A stretch of 64,000 nucleotides of DNA from the NCBI RefSeq assembly GCF_000767465.1, contig NZ_CP009294.1, forward strand, positions 124,001-188,000, read 5' to 3'. The position numbers and the translations under genes are program-made. The first letter of the stretch is position 1. Every line of letters begins with the position of its first letter. Shown here in pieces: positions 49,815 to 58,404 of the stretch. The notes under the pieces are model-generated. The model was not told the DNA's origin and did not search any database. It was given only the letters and a program-made list of their open reading frames with translations. The DNA is from Novosphingobium pentaromativorans US6-1. Lineage in GTDB: Bacteria > Pseudomonadota > Alphaproteobacteria > Sphingomonadales > Sphingomonadaceae.

Positions 49815-51572
49815 TTAGGCGATGACCCGCCGAAGTATCTCGCTTGCTCCGTCTACCGGGACGAACACGCGCGTCTTGTAGGCAATGATTTCCGTGAAGC
49901 AGCCCTTTGCCTTGAGCTCGGGAATGCGCGCGGCTTCAGCGTCGACGATCTCGATCCTTCGGGAGCCGTTCACCCGGGACGTCCGGATCGTAAAATTGAG
50001 CGGATGCGGCGCCTTCCACGTGCCCCCGCCGAGAATGGCGGCGGCAATCTTGGCCGGATCGGTCTGCGCCTTGCGGGCAACACCGAGCTTCTCGAGGGTC
50101 GCATCGACGTAGAGGTCGTGGACATGGCGGCCAAGCCAGGAGGCGCCCGACTTGTCGACGATGCGGTTGACCGTGAGGTCCTCCTTGGGAAGCGCGCCCC
50201 AGATTGGCAGGAGCAGCCCCGTCGCGAGATAAACCGTCTCGGTGACGAGCTGGCTCTCGTCGGCGGCGTATTCTTCCTCCCACAGCGCGCTGAACCGGGA
50301 CTTGGTGACGGGCTCCCAGGCGGACTCGTCGAGCCGGTCGGCGCGGAGGTACTCGCTCCGCAATGGCCGCACGAGTTCGTAGCGCCGGATCATGTGGCCC
50401 TCCTCGTCCATGTGCGAGGGTGCCGGAACCGCGAGCGCGACCTTGCCCGACTTGTCATTGCGCAGGAACAGCGGCTGCTCCTCATAGGATGCCATTTTCA
50501 GCACGCGCTCGAGCGAGAGGACCTTACGCCGCTGGGTCAGCGACAGCTCAAGCAGGTGCGAGGTCGCGCCGGTCACGGGGTCGGTCCGGATCACCGTGTC
50601 GGACAGCACCTCGCAGGCCTCGACCGCCACCGTCTCGACCCCGATGTCGAAAGTCCCGGCTTCCTTTGCAGCGGAGACGCGGGTTTCAACAAGGGTCAGG
50701 AACTCGTCAAAGATCGCGTTCTGCACCGCGATCTTCATGGCGAGGATGCGGTTGAGCCAGCGCTGGATCGGCGGCAGGTCCTCGCGCAGGACCCCGTCCT
50801 GGTCGGTGAGCTCAAGCCCGCTCATCCGCTGAAACTCGGACAGGGTCGTGCTCTTGAGCTTGGCCATAGCGAGAAGGCCGTACCAGTCGTGCAGCGCGTG
50901 CTTGGCATAGATGCTCTCGAGATTGTCGGACGCATCGAACATCCCCTGCCCGCCGGTCTGGCGCTGGCCGCGGGTCAGCGCTCCCAGTGCGTCGAGCCGC
51001 CGCGCGATCGTGCTGGTGAACCGCGCCTCACCCTTGCAGTCGGTGGTGACTGGGCGGAACAGCGGCGAACAGGCCTGGTGCGTACGGTGGGTGCGCCCCA
51101 GGCCCTGGATCGCACGGTCGGCGCGCCATCCGGGCTCGAGCAGGAAATGGACCCGGCGCTGCTGGTTCCTGGCATCAAGGCTGGCGTGATAGCTGCGCCC
51201 CGTACCTCCCGCATCCGAGAACACGAGAATGCGCTTGGCCCCGGTCATGAACGCAGTGGTCTCGGCAAGGTTGGTCCGGGGCGAACGGCTCTCGAGGCGC
51301 TGCTGGCCCGAACCATCACGAACCAGGCGTTTGCTGCGCCCAGTAACCTCCGCAACCGCAGTCACGCCGTAGTGCTCCAGCAGGGCATCGAGCGCGGTCG
51401 GGATCGGCGGCATCGCGCAGATATGCTCGATCAGGTCTGCGCGCGCAGCCTCGGCCTGCGGGTTGTGGACCGGATTGCCTGCCTCATCCCACATCGGCCG
51501 CGAGCGCACGTCGCCGAGCTCGTCCGTGTATTCCTCCATCTGCCGGGTCGGGAAGGCCCGGGTGAGGTAGTC
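49815..51572 (-). pseudogene. Strawberry-notch helicase, 3' fragment (585 aa)
   Basis: The C-terminal part of a strawberry-notch (SNO) type SF2 helicase: DYLTRAFPTRQMEEYTDELG, then AKRILVFSDAGGTGRSYHASLDARN and motif VI ADRAIQGLGRTHRTHQA, ending at a normal stop. The fragment borders the left end of RIT element C at a shared GTG (plus CAC 51573-51575). It has no start of its own. It joins in frame to 57035-56718 and 63001-60869, giving a 1402-aa protein. Confidence 0.87.
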
Positions 51573-51575
51573 CAC

Positions 51576-51666
51576 GATTGCTTCTTTGCAGTCGCAGTTT
51601 ATGTCGAGCGTGGTGGCGGGAGGCGCAGGTTTCCTTCGGTTTTCCATGATTTCACTCCAGATAATT
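51576..51666. repeat. Left terminal inverted repeat of RIT element C (91 bp)
   Basis: Begins GATTGCTTCTTTGCAGTC and ends CCAGATAATT. It matches the right copy (56607-56697, reverse complement) at 89 of 91 positions. Confidence 0.92.
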
Positions 51667-51668
51667 AC

Positions 51669-51700
51669 GGTTCCCTCGACCTCAACAAGTCGAAGGAACC
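51669..51700 (+). promoter_or_regulatory. Hairpin that masks the ribosome-binding site of the trio
   Basis: GGTTCC-c-TCGAC, an 8-nt loop, then GTCGA-a-GGAACC. The 3' arm contains the AAGGA ribosome-binding stretch for the ATG at 51704. The stem has 11 pairs and one mismatch. It could hold recombinase expression low. Confidence 0.65.
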
Positions 51701-51703
51701 AAC

Positions 51704-53251
51704 ATGCGATCAAGATCATCATTGCCGTTTCGAGCGGCCCCGCTCCGGGTCGAAGACCCGCCCAGTCACGGCGCCCTTCTCACCGCATTCCTCTCCTCTC
51801 TGTCGCTCGACGAGAAGTCAGGCTGTGCGGTTCTGTATGGCGCGGCGGTCCGCCATTTCCTGCATTGGCTGGGCCTGCATAAGATCGCGATCCGCACGAT
51901 TGACGATCGGGCTGTCCGGCGGTTCGAGAAGCATGGGTGCCGGTGCCACCGGTATTCGGCGCAGCAAGCGCACTACAAGGCTGACCAAGCAGCAAGGGTC
52001 AGGCGCTTCGTCCGGTTCCTGGAAGATCAAGGCTACGTCGAAGTCGACGACGGGATCGACGATCTGCCACGGCACCTCGCCGACTATTCCGATGCGATCG
52101 ATCGCCTGCAACTTGCCGAGGGACCGGCACAGGCCTATCGGTCCGAGGCCGAGCATTTCGTGGCCTGGCTTCGCATGGCGCGGCGCCAATGGATCGAGAT
52201 CGATGACGCGATCATCGACCACTATGCAGCGCATGATTGCCGATGCCCGGTCTGGCGCAAGCGGGGCAAGCTGGTCGCAACGGGCACCAAGCGGCGGCGG
52301 CGATGCGCACGGCACTTCGTCGAGTTCCTGCGAGGCCGGGGCGCCATCCCATTGGTTGAACCGGTGGCGGACGATGACCCGCACATGTCGGCTTACTTGG
52401 CATGGCTCAAGCAACACCGCGGCGCCACGGACGAGACGATCCGGCGCTACCGGACTGATATCAGACGGCTCATGCCAATGCTGGGCGAGCCTACGCAATG
52501 GGATGCCGCCGGACTCAGGAGCGCATTCCAACGACGAAGCAAGGAGACGCCGGGCTCGGCATCGCTGCTCGTCACGATAATGAGGAGCTACATCCGGTTT
52601 CTGGTCGTGCGTGGCGAGTGCCGGCCGGCTTTATTGCATGCAGTTCCATCAGTGCAGCGCTACCGCCTTTCGACGCTGCCGCGCCATGTCGACCCGGCAA
52701 CGATCGAGAGGATCATTGCGGCCTGTCCGACAGATCGTCCGGTGGAAGTCCGGGACAAGGCCATCATTCTCCTGCTCGCCAGGCTCGGCCTGCGGGCTGC
52801 CGATATTCAGGACATGCGTCTCGACGACATCGACTGGCGATCCGGCCACCTGACGGTCAAGGGCAAGACGCGTCGACCGGACCGCCTGCCATTGCCGCAG
52901 GATGTTGGCGACGCGATCCTGGCATATCTTGCGGCAGCCCGCCCGAAGACCGCCGAAAAGCATCTGTTCCTGCGTGCACAAGCACCGTTTCGGCCATTCC
53001 GCTCGTCCGCTGAGATCGCGGGCATCGTCGCTCGTACGCGCGACCGCGGTGGGATCGAAGGAGTGCCGACCGGGTCACACATATTCCGGCATTCGCTTGC
53101 CACCAACCTGCTGCGCGCAGGCGCAGGCCTGGAGTCCGTCGGGACCATCCTGCGTCACAGCTCGCCCGAGACCACTGCCATCTACGCCAAGGTCGATCTG
53201 CCGATGCTCATGAAGATCGCGCAGCCCTGGCCGGGAGAACAGTCATGCTGA
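51704..53251 (+). CDS. ritA: RIT C recombinase 1 (515 aa)
   Basis: 515 aa. An extended N-terminal half carries a Cys/His segment (RRFEKHGCRCHRYSAQQAHYK) and a second copy-like stretch (DHYAAHDCRCPVWRKRG). The catalytic domain is complete: ARLGLRAADIQDMRLDDID, GSHIFRHSLATNLL and ILRHSSPETTAIYAKVD. It is the first gene of the trio, with the hairpin described at 51669-51700 upstream. It overlaps the second gene by 7 bp. Confidence 0.88.
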   Translation: MRSRSSLPFRAAPLRVEDPPSHGALLTAFLSSLSLDEKSGCAVLYGAAVRHFLHWLGLHKIAIRTIDDRAVRRFEKHGCRCHRYSAQQAHYKADQAARVRRFVRFLEDQGYVEVDDGIDDLPRHLADYSDAIDRLQLAEGPAQAYRSEAEHFVAWLRMARRQWIEIDDAIIDHYAAHDCRCPVWRKRGKLVATGTKRRRRCARHFVEFLRGRGAIPLVEPVADDDPHMSAYLAWLKQHRGATDETIRRYRTDIRRLMPMLGEPTQWDAAGLRSAFQRRSKETPGSASLLVTIMRSYIRFLVVRGECRPALLHAVPSVQRYRLSTLPRHVDPATIERIIAACPTDRPVEVRDKAIILLLARLGLRAADIQDMRLDDIDWRSGHLTVKGKTRRPDRLPLPQDVGDAILAYLAAARPKTAEKHLFLRAQAPFRPFRSSAEIAGIVARTRDRGGIEGVPTGSHIFRHSLATNLLRAGAGLESVGTILRHSSPETTAIYAKVDLPMLMKIAQPWPGEQSC

Positions 53252-54159
53252 ACATCCACATTTCCAGATACGTGGCGCTGCATCGCAGCCTCGGGCGGAA
53301 GTTCTCTGAACAGGAACGCATGCTGCGCCTGTACGCCGCCTACGCCGAAGGATTCGGCGACCGGCACATCCAAGTCCAGCGGATCTACGACTGGTGCCAC
53401 ACGGCGAGTTCGCAAAATGTGGCCCGCCGGAGGTTCGATACCGTTCGCAACTTCAGCCGCTTTATCCAAGCCGATGATCCAGTTTACGAGGTTCCGCCTG
53501 TCGGTGTCTTCGGTCGGGGCAAGCGGCCACGCCCGACCCCGACCATCATCGAACCGGAACAGGTCCGGGCGATCATGACCGCGGCGTTGGACGTTGCGTC
53601 CCAAGACACGATCAGCCCATACACGTACCATTATTTGTTCGGCTTGCTGGCGGCGACAGGTCTCCGGATTTCCGAGGCCCTCGCTCTTCAATGCAACGAT
53701 CTGGTCGAGGATGGCCTGATCGTCCGCAACGGCAAGTTCGGCAAGCAGCGGCTGATTACCTTGCAGCCATCGACCCGTCAGGCGCTCGAAGCATATCTCG
53801 CCACCCGAGCAAGGCTTGGCGCCACGGGCAATGACCTGTTCGTGACCATTCGGGGGAGAGCACCACACAAGGTGCGCGCCCACGTGGTGTTCGTCAGGCT
53901 GGCCCGGCAGCTCGGATACCGCGGACCGACCGGAACGGCCGGGATGCGGTTACACGACCTGCGGCACACTTTCGCCGTGCGTTCCCTTGAGTCCTGTCCG
54001 CGCGACAGGGAAGCCATCGCACACCACATGGCCGGACTCAGCGTATATCTGGGGCATGCGTCGGTCGCCAACACCTATTGGTATCTCGAGGCCACTCCGG
54101 TGCTGCTGCGCGATATCGCTGTCGCCAGCGAGCAACTTTACCGGGGAGAAGCGGCATGA
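53245..54159 (+). CDS. ritB: RIT C recombinase 2 (304 aa)
   Basis: 304 aa, compact integrase with N-terminal MLNIHISRYVALHRSLGRKFSEQERMLRLYAAYA and full catalytic boxes ATGLRISEALALQ, RLHDLRHTFAVRSL and LGHASVANTYWYLEATP. It overlaps both neighbours (7 and 4 bp), so all three recombinases are made from one transcript. Confidence 0.9.
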   Translation: MLNIHISRYVALHRSLGRKFSEQERMLRLYAAYAEGFGDRHIQVQRIYDWCHTASSQNVARRRFDTVRNFSRFIQADDPVYEVPPVGVFGRGKRPRPTPTIIEPEQVRAIMTAALDVASQDTISPYTYHYLFGLLAATGLRISEALALQCNDLVEDGLIVRNGKFGKQRLITLQPSTRQALEAYLATRARLGATGNDLFVTIRGRAPHKVRAHVVFVRLARQLGYRGPTGTAGMRLHDLRHTFAVRSLESCPRDREAIAHHMAGLSVYLGHASVANTYWYLEATPVLLRDIAVASEQLYRGEAA

Positions 54160-55172
54160 CGGCACTCGCTCCGCATCTCTCGATCTACCTGCGTGAACAT
54201 CTACCGCGCGAACGTGCTGTCAGTCCGCACACGGTGAAGACCTATGCCAACTGCTTTGTCCTCCTGGTCCAGTTCGCTGCCGATCGGCTGAAGCGTCGGC
54301 CGACCGATCTCGAGATCGAGGATCTCGGCACCGACATGATCATGGCCTTCCTTGACCATGTCGAGAACGGTCGCGGCAGCTGTGTTCGGACCCGCAATGG
54401 CAGGCTCGCCGCGATCCGGTCCTTCTTCCGCTACATCGAGTATCGTATTCCGGCCTGCCTGGATCAGGCCCTTCGCGTCAGATCGATCCCTACCAAGAAG
54501 ACCGACAAGGCGCTGATCGACTACCTCGACCGGGCAGAGATCAAGGCTTTGCTCGACGCCCCGGATCCCCGGACACGCCTTGGCACCCGCGATCGCGCAA
54601 TGCTGCATCTGGCCTATGCTGGCGGGCTGAGGGTGTCGGAACTCGTAACGCTACAACTGCGCGATTTCCCGGACCGCTTCCTGTCCACCGTGCACATCAT
54701 GGGCAAGGGACGGCGTGAACGGGTCCTCCCGCTCTGGAAGGAGACTCAGTTCGCATTGCGCGCGTGGCTTGCGATCCGTCCCGATGCGCAAGCTGCCGAG
54801 ATATTCCTCAATGCCAGCGGGCAACCCATGACCCGCGACGGATTTGCGTTCCGTTTGGCGGAGCACGTCAAGCGCGCGGCAGAGAAGCAGCCGTCGATCC
54901 TTGGCAAGCGCGTAACACCGCACGTGCTGCGCCATTCCTGCGCAATGCACACGCTCGCGGCGACCGGGGACATTCGCAAGGTCGCATTATGGCTCGGGCA
55001 CGCCAGCATCCAGAGCACTGAGACCTATTTGCGCGCCGATCCCGAGGAAAAGCTGCAAATTCTCGCGGCGCACGGCGCCCCTGCCATCAGGCCCGGGCGC
55101 TTCAAGCCGCAAAGCGACGATCTACTATCAATGCTTCAGGAAATACGTGCAGGAGGTCATGTCAAAATTTGA
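54156..55172 (+). CDS. ritC: RIT C recombinase 3 (338 aa)
   Basis: 338 aa starting MTALAPHLSIYLREHLPRERAVSPHTVKTYANCF. Catalytic boxes are intact: AYAGGLRVSELVTLQ, TPHVLRHSCAMHTLA and WLGHASIQSTETYLRAD. The ATG at 54156 overlaps the stop of the second gene. The 3' end overlaps the convergent cargo gene by 11 bp. Confidence 0.9.
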   Translation: MTALAPHLSIYLREHLPRERAVSPHTVKTYANCFVLLVQFAADRLKRRPTDLEIEDLGTDMIMAFLDHVENGRGSCVRTRNGRLAAIRSFFRYIEYRIPACLDQALRVRSIPTKKTDKALIDYLDRAEIKALLDAPDPRTRLGTRDRAMLHLAYAGGLRVSELVTLQLRDFPDRFLSTVHIMGKGRRERVLPLWKETQFALRAWLAIRPDAQAAEIFLNASGQPMTRDGFAFRLAEHVKRAAEKQPSILGKRVTPHVLRHSCAMHTLAATGDIRKVALWLGHASIQSTETYLRADPEEKLQILAAHGAPAIRPGRFKPQSDDLLSMLQEIRAGGHVKI

Positions 55173-56466
55173 CACAGTTCCGCATCGCAGTCCGAAGCGC
55201 CAGTGGCGCTCCCGCCAACAAAGCTTCGCCTTCGAGGCGGCCGTTGATGCGCAGCATAACCGAACCGTTTTGACGGAGAAGCATCGGAATGAGTTGGGAA
55301 CCAGTGAGGTTGGCCTGCCAAAACGTGCTCTGAGCGTTAGCGCGGCCGGTCGGAATGTCAATTAATCGACCAGCAAAATTCCATGTAACCGTAACGCGCG
55401 GCACCGTCGCGGGCTTGTTAAGGAGCATGGCCATCATGGGGCGGTTGCCTTCACAAAACAGGCTAAACGACTTGATGTTTGGCGAAGCAGCTACATCGAC
55501 ATAGGCCATTGGGGCGCGACCTTGGACCGGCACGACCTCCCAAGCAGTCCCAGGCAGCGGCACTGCGTCCTCAGGTGGGCTGTCCATAAGCAGGCGAGCA
55601 ATGTCCTGGGGCACGGGCAAGCGGCCTCCTTGAGGCGCATAGACCGTCAACTTTCCCTTTTCCCAAAGGCCAATTTGAACAGCACGGCGATTTGCATCAA
55701 GCAAAACATAGGCTTGCTCTACACCGCCTTGATGCGGCGCATTTCCGGTAACCCAATAGAGAGACCCTTGTCGCTGGAGACCGGATATCGCCGAAAGATT
55801 GCTGGCCAGCAGGTCTGTTTTGCGGCCCAAACGCGAACGTATCGCGTCAGCTATCGGACCACTTGTCAAAAGATCTATTCCGTTGGGATCGGAATCACTT
55901 TGGAATTTCCCTACGGAACTGGCAAGATTGGTCCAGGTTAGCGGCGTCGGTTTTCCCAAGACTGGCCTTGCTTGCAGCGGTGCTTTTGAAGCAGCAGATG
56001 CCAGCCCAGACCCATTGCACAAGAGCAATGGGGATTGCGACACGAGCGCTGACTTGAACGGATCCAGGCGCTGTCCCGGCGCGACGTCTGCTTCAAGGCG
56101 GACTACGCCTCGCTTTTCGTCGTCATTGACCGTCAAGATCACGCGTCCGAAATCGTTGGCATTGACAGGAAAAGGAAAAAAGACCGCGCTAATGCCTTCA
56201 TAGGTCGGGCCAAGAAACGAAGCCGCGTACTCAAACCGGGTGCTTTTTACAGTCTGACCAGACGCTTTGAAAGTAAAACCGGTTTCGTTGATCTCAAGGC
56301 TCGCCCCTCGGGAGCAATCGCCACGCGGCGCATACGAGCCATAGCTTCCTTCGAGATCCATGCCTTTTAATGACGTCAATGTCACTGCACATGCGACGCC
56401 GGGCAAGCCCAGAAAAATCCCTGCGAGAAAAACGATAATGGGGCGCTTGGGCAGTTTGCTCGGCAT
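55162..56466 (-). CDS. Exported protein of unknown function, cargo of RIT C (434 aa)
   Basis: It starts MPSKLPKRPIIVFLAGIFLGLPGVACAV, a basic-hydrophobic signal peptide with a likely cleavage near ACA-V. The mature part is beta-rich (MDLEGSYGSYAPRGDCSRGASLEINETGFTFKASGQ, then VPRVTVTWNFAGRLIDIP). No family is recognised. The start at 56466 avoids upstream sequence translated from the terminal repeat. Its base composition is lower in GC than neighbouring genes, which suggests separate origin as a passenger gene. Confidence 0.75.
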   Translation of the reverse strand: MPSKLPKRPIIVFLAGIFLGLPGVACAVTLTSLKGMDLEGSYGSYAPRGDCSRGASLEINETGFTFKASGQTVKSTRFEYAASFLGPTYEGISAVFFPFPVNANDFGRVILTVNDDEKRGVVRLEADVAPGQRLDPFKSALVSQSPLLLCNGSGLASAASKAPLQARPVLGKPTPLTWTNLASSVGKFQSDSDPNGIDLLTSGPIADAIRSRLGRKTDLLASNLSAISGLQRQGSLYWVTGNAPHQGGVEQAYVLLDANRRAVQIGLWEKGKLTVYAPQGGRLPVPQDIARLLMDSPPEDAVPLPGTAWEVVPVQGRAPMAYVDVAASPNIKSFSLFCEGNRPMMAMLLNKPATVPRVTVTWNFAGRLIDIPTGRANAQSTFWQANLTGSQLIPMLLRQNGSVMLRINGRLEGEALLAGAPLALRTAMRNCVKF

Positions 56467-56606
56467 GGCAGATCTCCATGGCGGACAGCCTTGCATCGGG
56501 ACCTCGATTGAAAGCGACGAACGACTGCCTCGGGGATTTTCTACAACCTGCACCATTCCAGCGGTGCCGACAATCCTAACGGCCCTAGCATTCAACCTTG
56601 TCAGGC

Positions 56607-56697
56607 AATTATCTGGAGTGAAATCATGGAAAACCGAAGGAAACCTGCGCCTCCCGCCGCCACGCTCGACATAAACTGCGACTGCAAAGAAGCGATC
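56607..56697. repeat. Right terminal inverted repeat of RIT element C (91 bp)
   Basis: Reverse complement of 51576-51666 with two mismatches. Because of this repeat, open frames at both ends of the element share the same translated stretch, which is not a real protein domain. Confidence 0.92.
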
Positions 56698-56717
56698 TAA
56701 TGTTGAGCTCAACATTA
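56698..56717. repeat. 20-bp palindrome at the right border of RIT C
   Basis: TAATGTTGAGCTCAACATTA is its own reverse complement and fills exactly the gap between the right terminal repeat and the helicase codon GTG. No such sequence is present at the left border. A near-palindrome of 26 bp holds the same place in RIT D. Confidence 0.85.
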
Positions 56718-57035
56718 CACATATTCCCTGGGTGAAAGGTCCAGTTCCAGCGCCTCGCGCTCGTCAGGATCGAGCTCATTGAGACGCCGGTTGAGGATCG
56801 ATTCCGCGGTACTGACCAGCTGGACGACGACACTTTCGTCGTTCGCCAGATGCTCGTCGATCGCGGGATAGATCGATGGCAGCTTCAGCGAGAGGAGGAC
56901 CTGCGCAAAGAAGCGCTGCTTGGTCCCCTCGAACCGGCTGCGGGCCGCCGCCTTGGCGCCGCTGTTGAGCGTCCTGTTCTCAAGCCCATCGACGATCCCG
57001 GTGAGTTCGAGCGCGGCCTCAAGGTTCTGGTGAAT
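56718..57035 (-). pseudogene. Strawberry-notch helicase, 106-codon middle fragment
   Basis: Reads IHQNLEAALELTGIVDGLENRTLN, then RFEGTKQRFFAQVLLSLKLPSIYPAIDEHL and STAESILNRRLNELDPDEREALELDLSPREYV, all in one frame. It lies between RIT C (right end) and RIT D (left end) and links the other two helicase fragments without a missing base (711 + 106 + 586 codons). Confidence 0.87.
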
Positions 57036-57041
57036 GATCGT

Positions 57042-57081
57042 TTATCGCGAGGAAGCGATAATGCGCAGGAACGCGGCGTAG
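57042..57081. repeat. Left 40-bp terminal inverted repeat of RIT D
   Basis: Begins TTATCGCGAGGAAGCGATAA and ends GAACGCGGCGTAG; identical to the reverse complement of 60803-60842. It contains its own small dyad, TTATCGC / GCGATAA. Confidence 0.93.
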
Positions 57082-57171
57082 TCGCGGAATTTCCGTTATC
57101 TGGCGCAAATTTGCTGCGCATTATTTTGGTTGCGAACCTCGGCGGTCTCTGGACCAACCGAGGAGACAATC

Positions 57172-58404
57172 ATGTTGAAGTTGCACGATGAGCTGATCGC
57201 CAAGCTCACGAATTTCCTGACGGAGCGAAATTACAATCCCGTGGTGGTTGCGAACCATCGCCTCTATGCTCGTGCGTTTCTCGATTACCTGGCCGAATGC
57301 GATATCCGGGTGGAATCCGTGACGCCCGGGCAGGTCGATCAGTATTTCCACTATGCGATCGAGGATTTTCAGGCCCGGTATGGCCGGGATCCCAGCCCAC
57401 GCTGGCACAAGCTGCCGCGCACGGCGATTTCCAAGCTGCTTCGGCTTGCCCAGGGCAAATGGCCTCCCGAACCGGAACTGACCGGACCCGACGCGGCGTT
57501 CCGCCATGCGATCTGCTGCGAATACGAGGCATGGCTGCGCGACGAACGCGGTCTGGCGAGTGCGAGCATTGCGGCGGCGATGTGGGAGGCACGAAACTTC
57601 CTGCGCTGGCAGTTCGATCGCGGCGGCGGAGCTGGTCTCGCAACACTGAATGTCAGGGATGTCGATCTCTACATGGACATGCGCGGGCCTGGCCTGCGGC
57701 GCAAGTCACTGGCGGATGTTGCGGAGCGGCTCCGCTCGGTGGTCCGCTATCTGCACCGGACGGGTCGTATCCCGACCGATCTCACCCCGCACATCATCGG
57801 TCCCATGCTCTACGCCTATGAAGATGTGCCCTCGACGCTGGACACGGAGCAAATCGCGGCGGTGCTGGCAGCTGCGAAGACGGACCTGTCGCCGCGAGGG
57901 CTGCGCGATCATGCGATACTTCAGCTGCTTGCGACATATGGCCTGCGCGAAGGCGAAATCTGTCGCCTGCGCCTTGAGGACGTGAACTGGCGCGAAGAAT
58001 CCCTGCATATCCGCCACACCAAGACCAATGCGCATTCCGCCATGCCGCTCCTGGCGCCGGTTGGCGAGGCGCTGTTCGATTACCTTCGCCATGGGCGGCC
58101 CCGGACCGAAGCGCGGGAGGTCTTCGTCCGGTCCTGCGCGCCCTATATCGCGATGACGAACCTGTATGGCATGGTCAGGGGACGGTTGTCGGCCGCAGGC
58201 GTCGAACCGCCCGGGAAGCGGGGACCGCATGTGTTCCGTCACGCCCGTGCGGTTGAAATGCTGCGGGCGTCGGTCCCGCAAAAGATTATCGGCGACGTGC
58301 TCGGGCATCGATCCACCGAATCCACCAATACTTATCTCAAACTGGCAACAGATGATCTCCGAGCCGTGGCACTCGATGTGCCTGGAATGGAGGTGCTGTC
58401 ATGA
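57172..58404 (+). CDS. ritA: RIT D recombinase 1 (410 aa)
   Basis: 410 aa starting MLKLHDELIAKLTNFLTERNYNPVVVANHRLYARAFLDYL. It has a core-binding domain and complete catalytic boxes: LATYGLREGEICRLR, GPHVFRHARAVEML and VLGHRSTESTNTYLKLA. The ribosome-binding stretch GAGGAGA before the ATG can pair with CCTCGG at 57137-57142, as in RIT C. It overlaps the second gene by four bases. Confidence 0.9.
   Translation: MLKLHDELIAKLTNFLTERNYNPVVVANHRLYARAFLDYLAECDIRVESVTPGQVDQYFHYAIEDFQARYGRDPSPRWHKLPRTAISKLLRLAQGKWPPEPELTGPDAAFRHAICCEYEAWLRDERGLASASIAAAMWEARNFLRWQFDRGGGAGLATLNVRDVDLYMDMRGPGLRRKSLADVAERLRSVVRYLHRTGRIPTDLTPHIIGPMLYAYEDVPSTLDTEQIAAVLAAAKTDLSPRGLRDHAILQLLATYGLREGEICRLRLEDVNWREESLHIRHTKTNAHSAMPLLAPVGEALFDYLRHGRPRTEAREVFVRSCAPYIAMTNLYGMVRGRLSAAGVEPPGKRGPHVFRHARAVEMLRASVPQKIIGDVLGHRSTESTNTYLKLATDDLRAVALDVPGMEVLS

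Larger units (their letters stand above)
51576..56720. mobile_element. RIT element C: recombinase trio with exported-protein cargo (5.1 kb)
   Basis: Three coupled tyrosine recombinase genes on the plus strand flanked by 91-bp terminal inverted repeats, the Recombinase-in-Trio layout. A cargo gene (56466-55162, minus) lies between the trio and the right end. A 20-bp perfect palindrome (56698-56717) sits between the right repeat and the host gene. The shared border triplet is CAC (51573-51575 and 56718-56720). Excision restores the helicase frame. Confidence 0.88.

Noticed and set aside
50004..52580. 858-codon open frame on the plus strand
   Set aside because: Antisense to the helicase C-terminal fragment, then crosses the terminal repeat of RIT C and runs into a wrong frame of its first recombinase.
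56467..56715. Longer start for the exported protein, shared with a frame at 51.6 kb
   Set aside because: The shared peptide (FFAVAVYVERGGGRRRFPS) is just the 91-bp inverted repeat translated at both ends.
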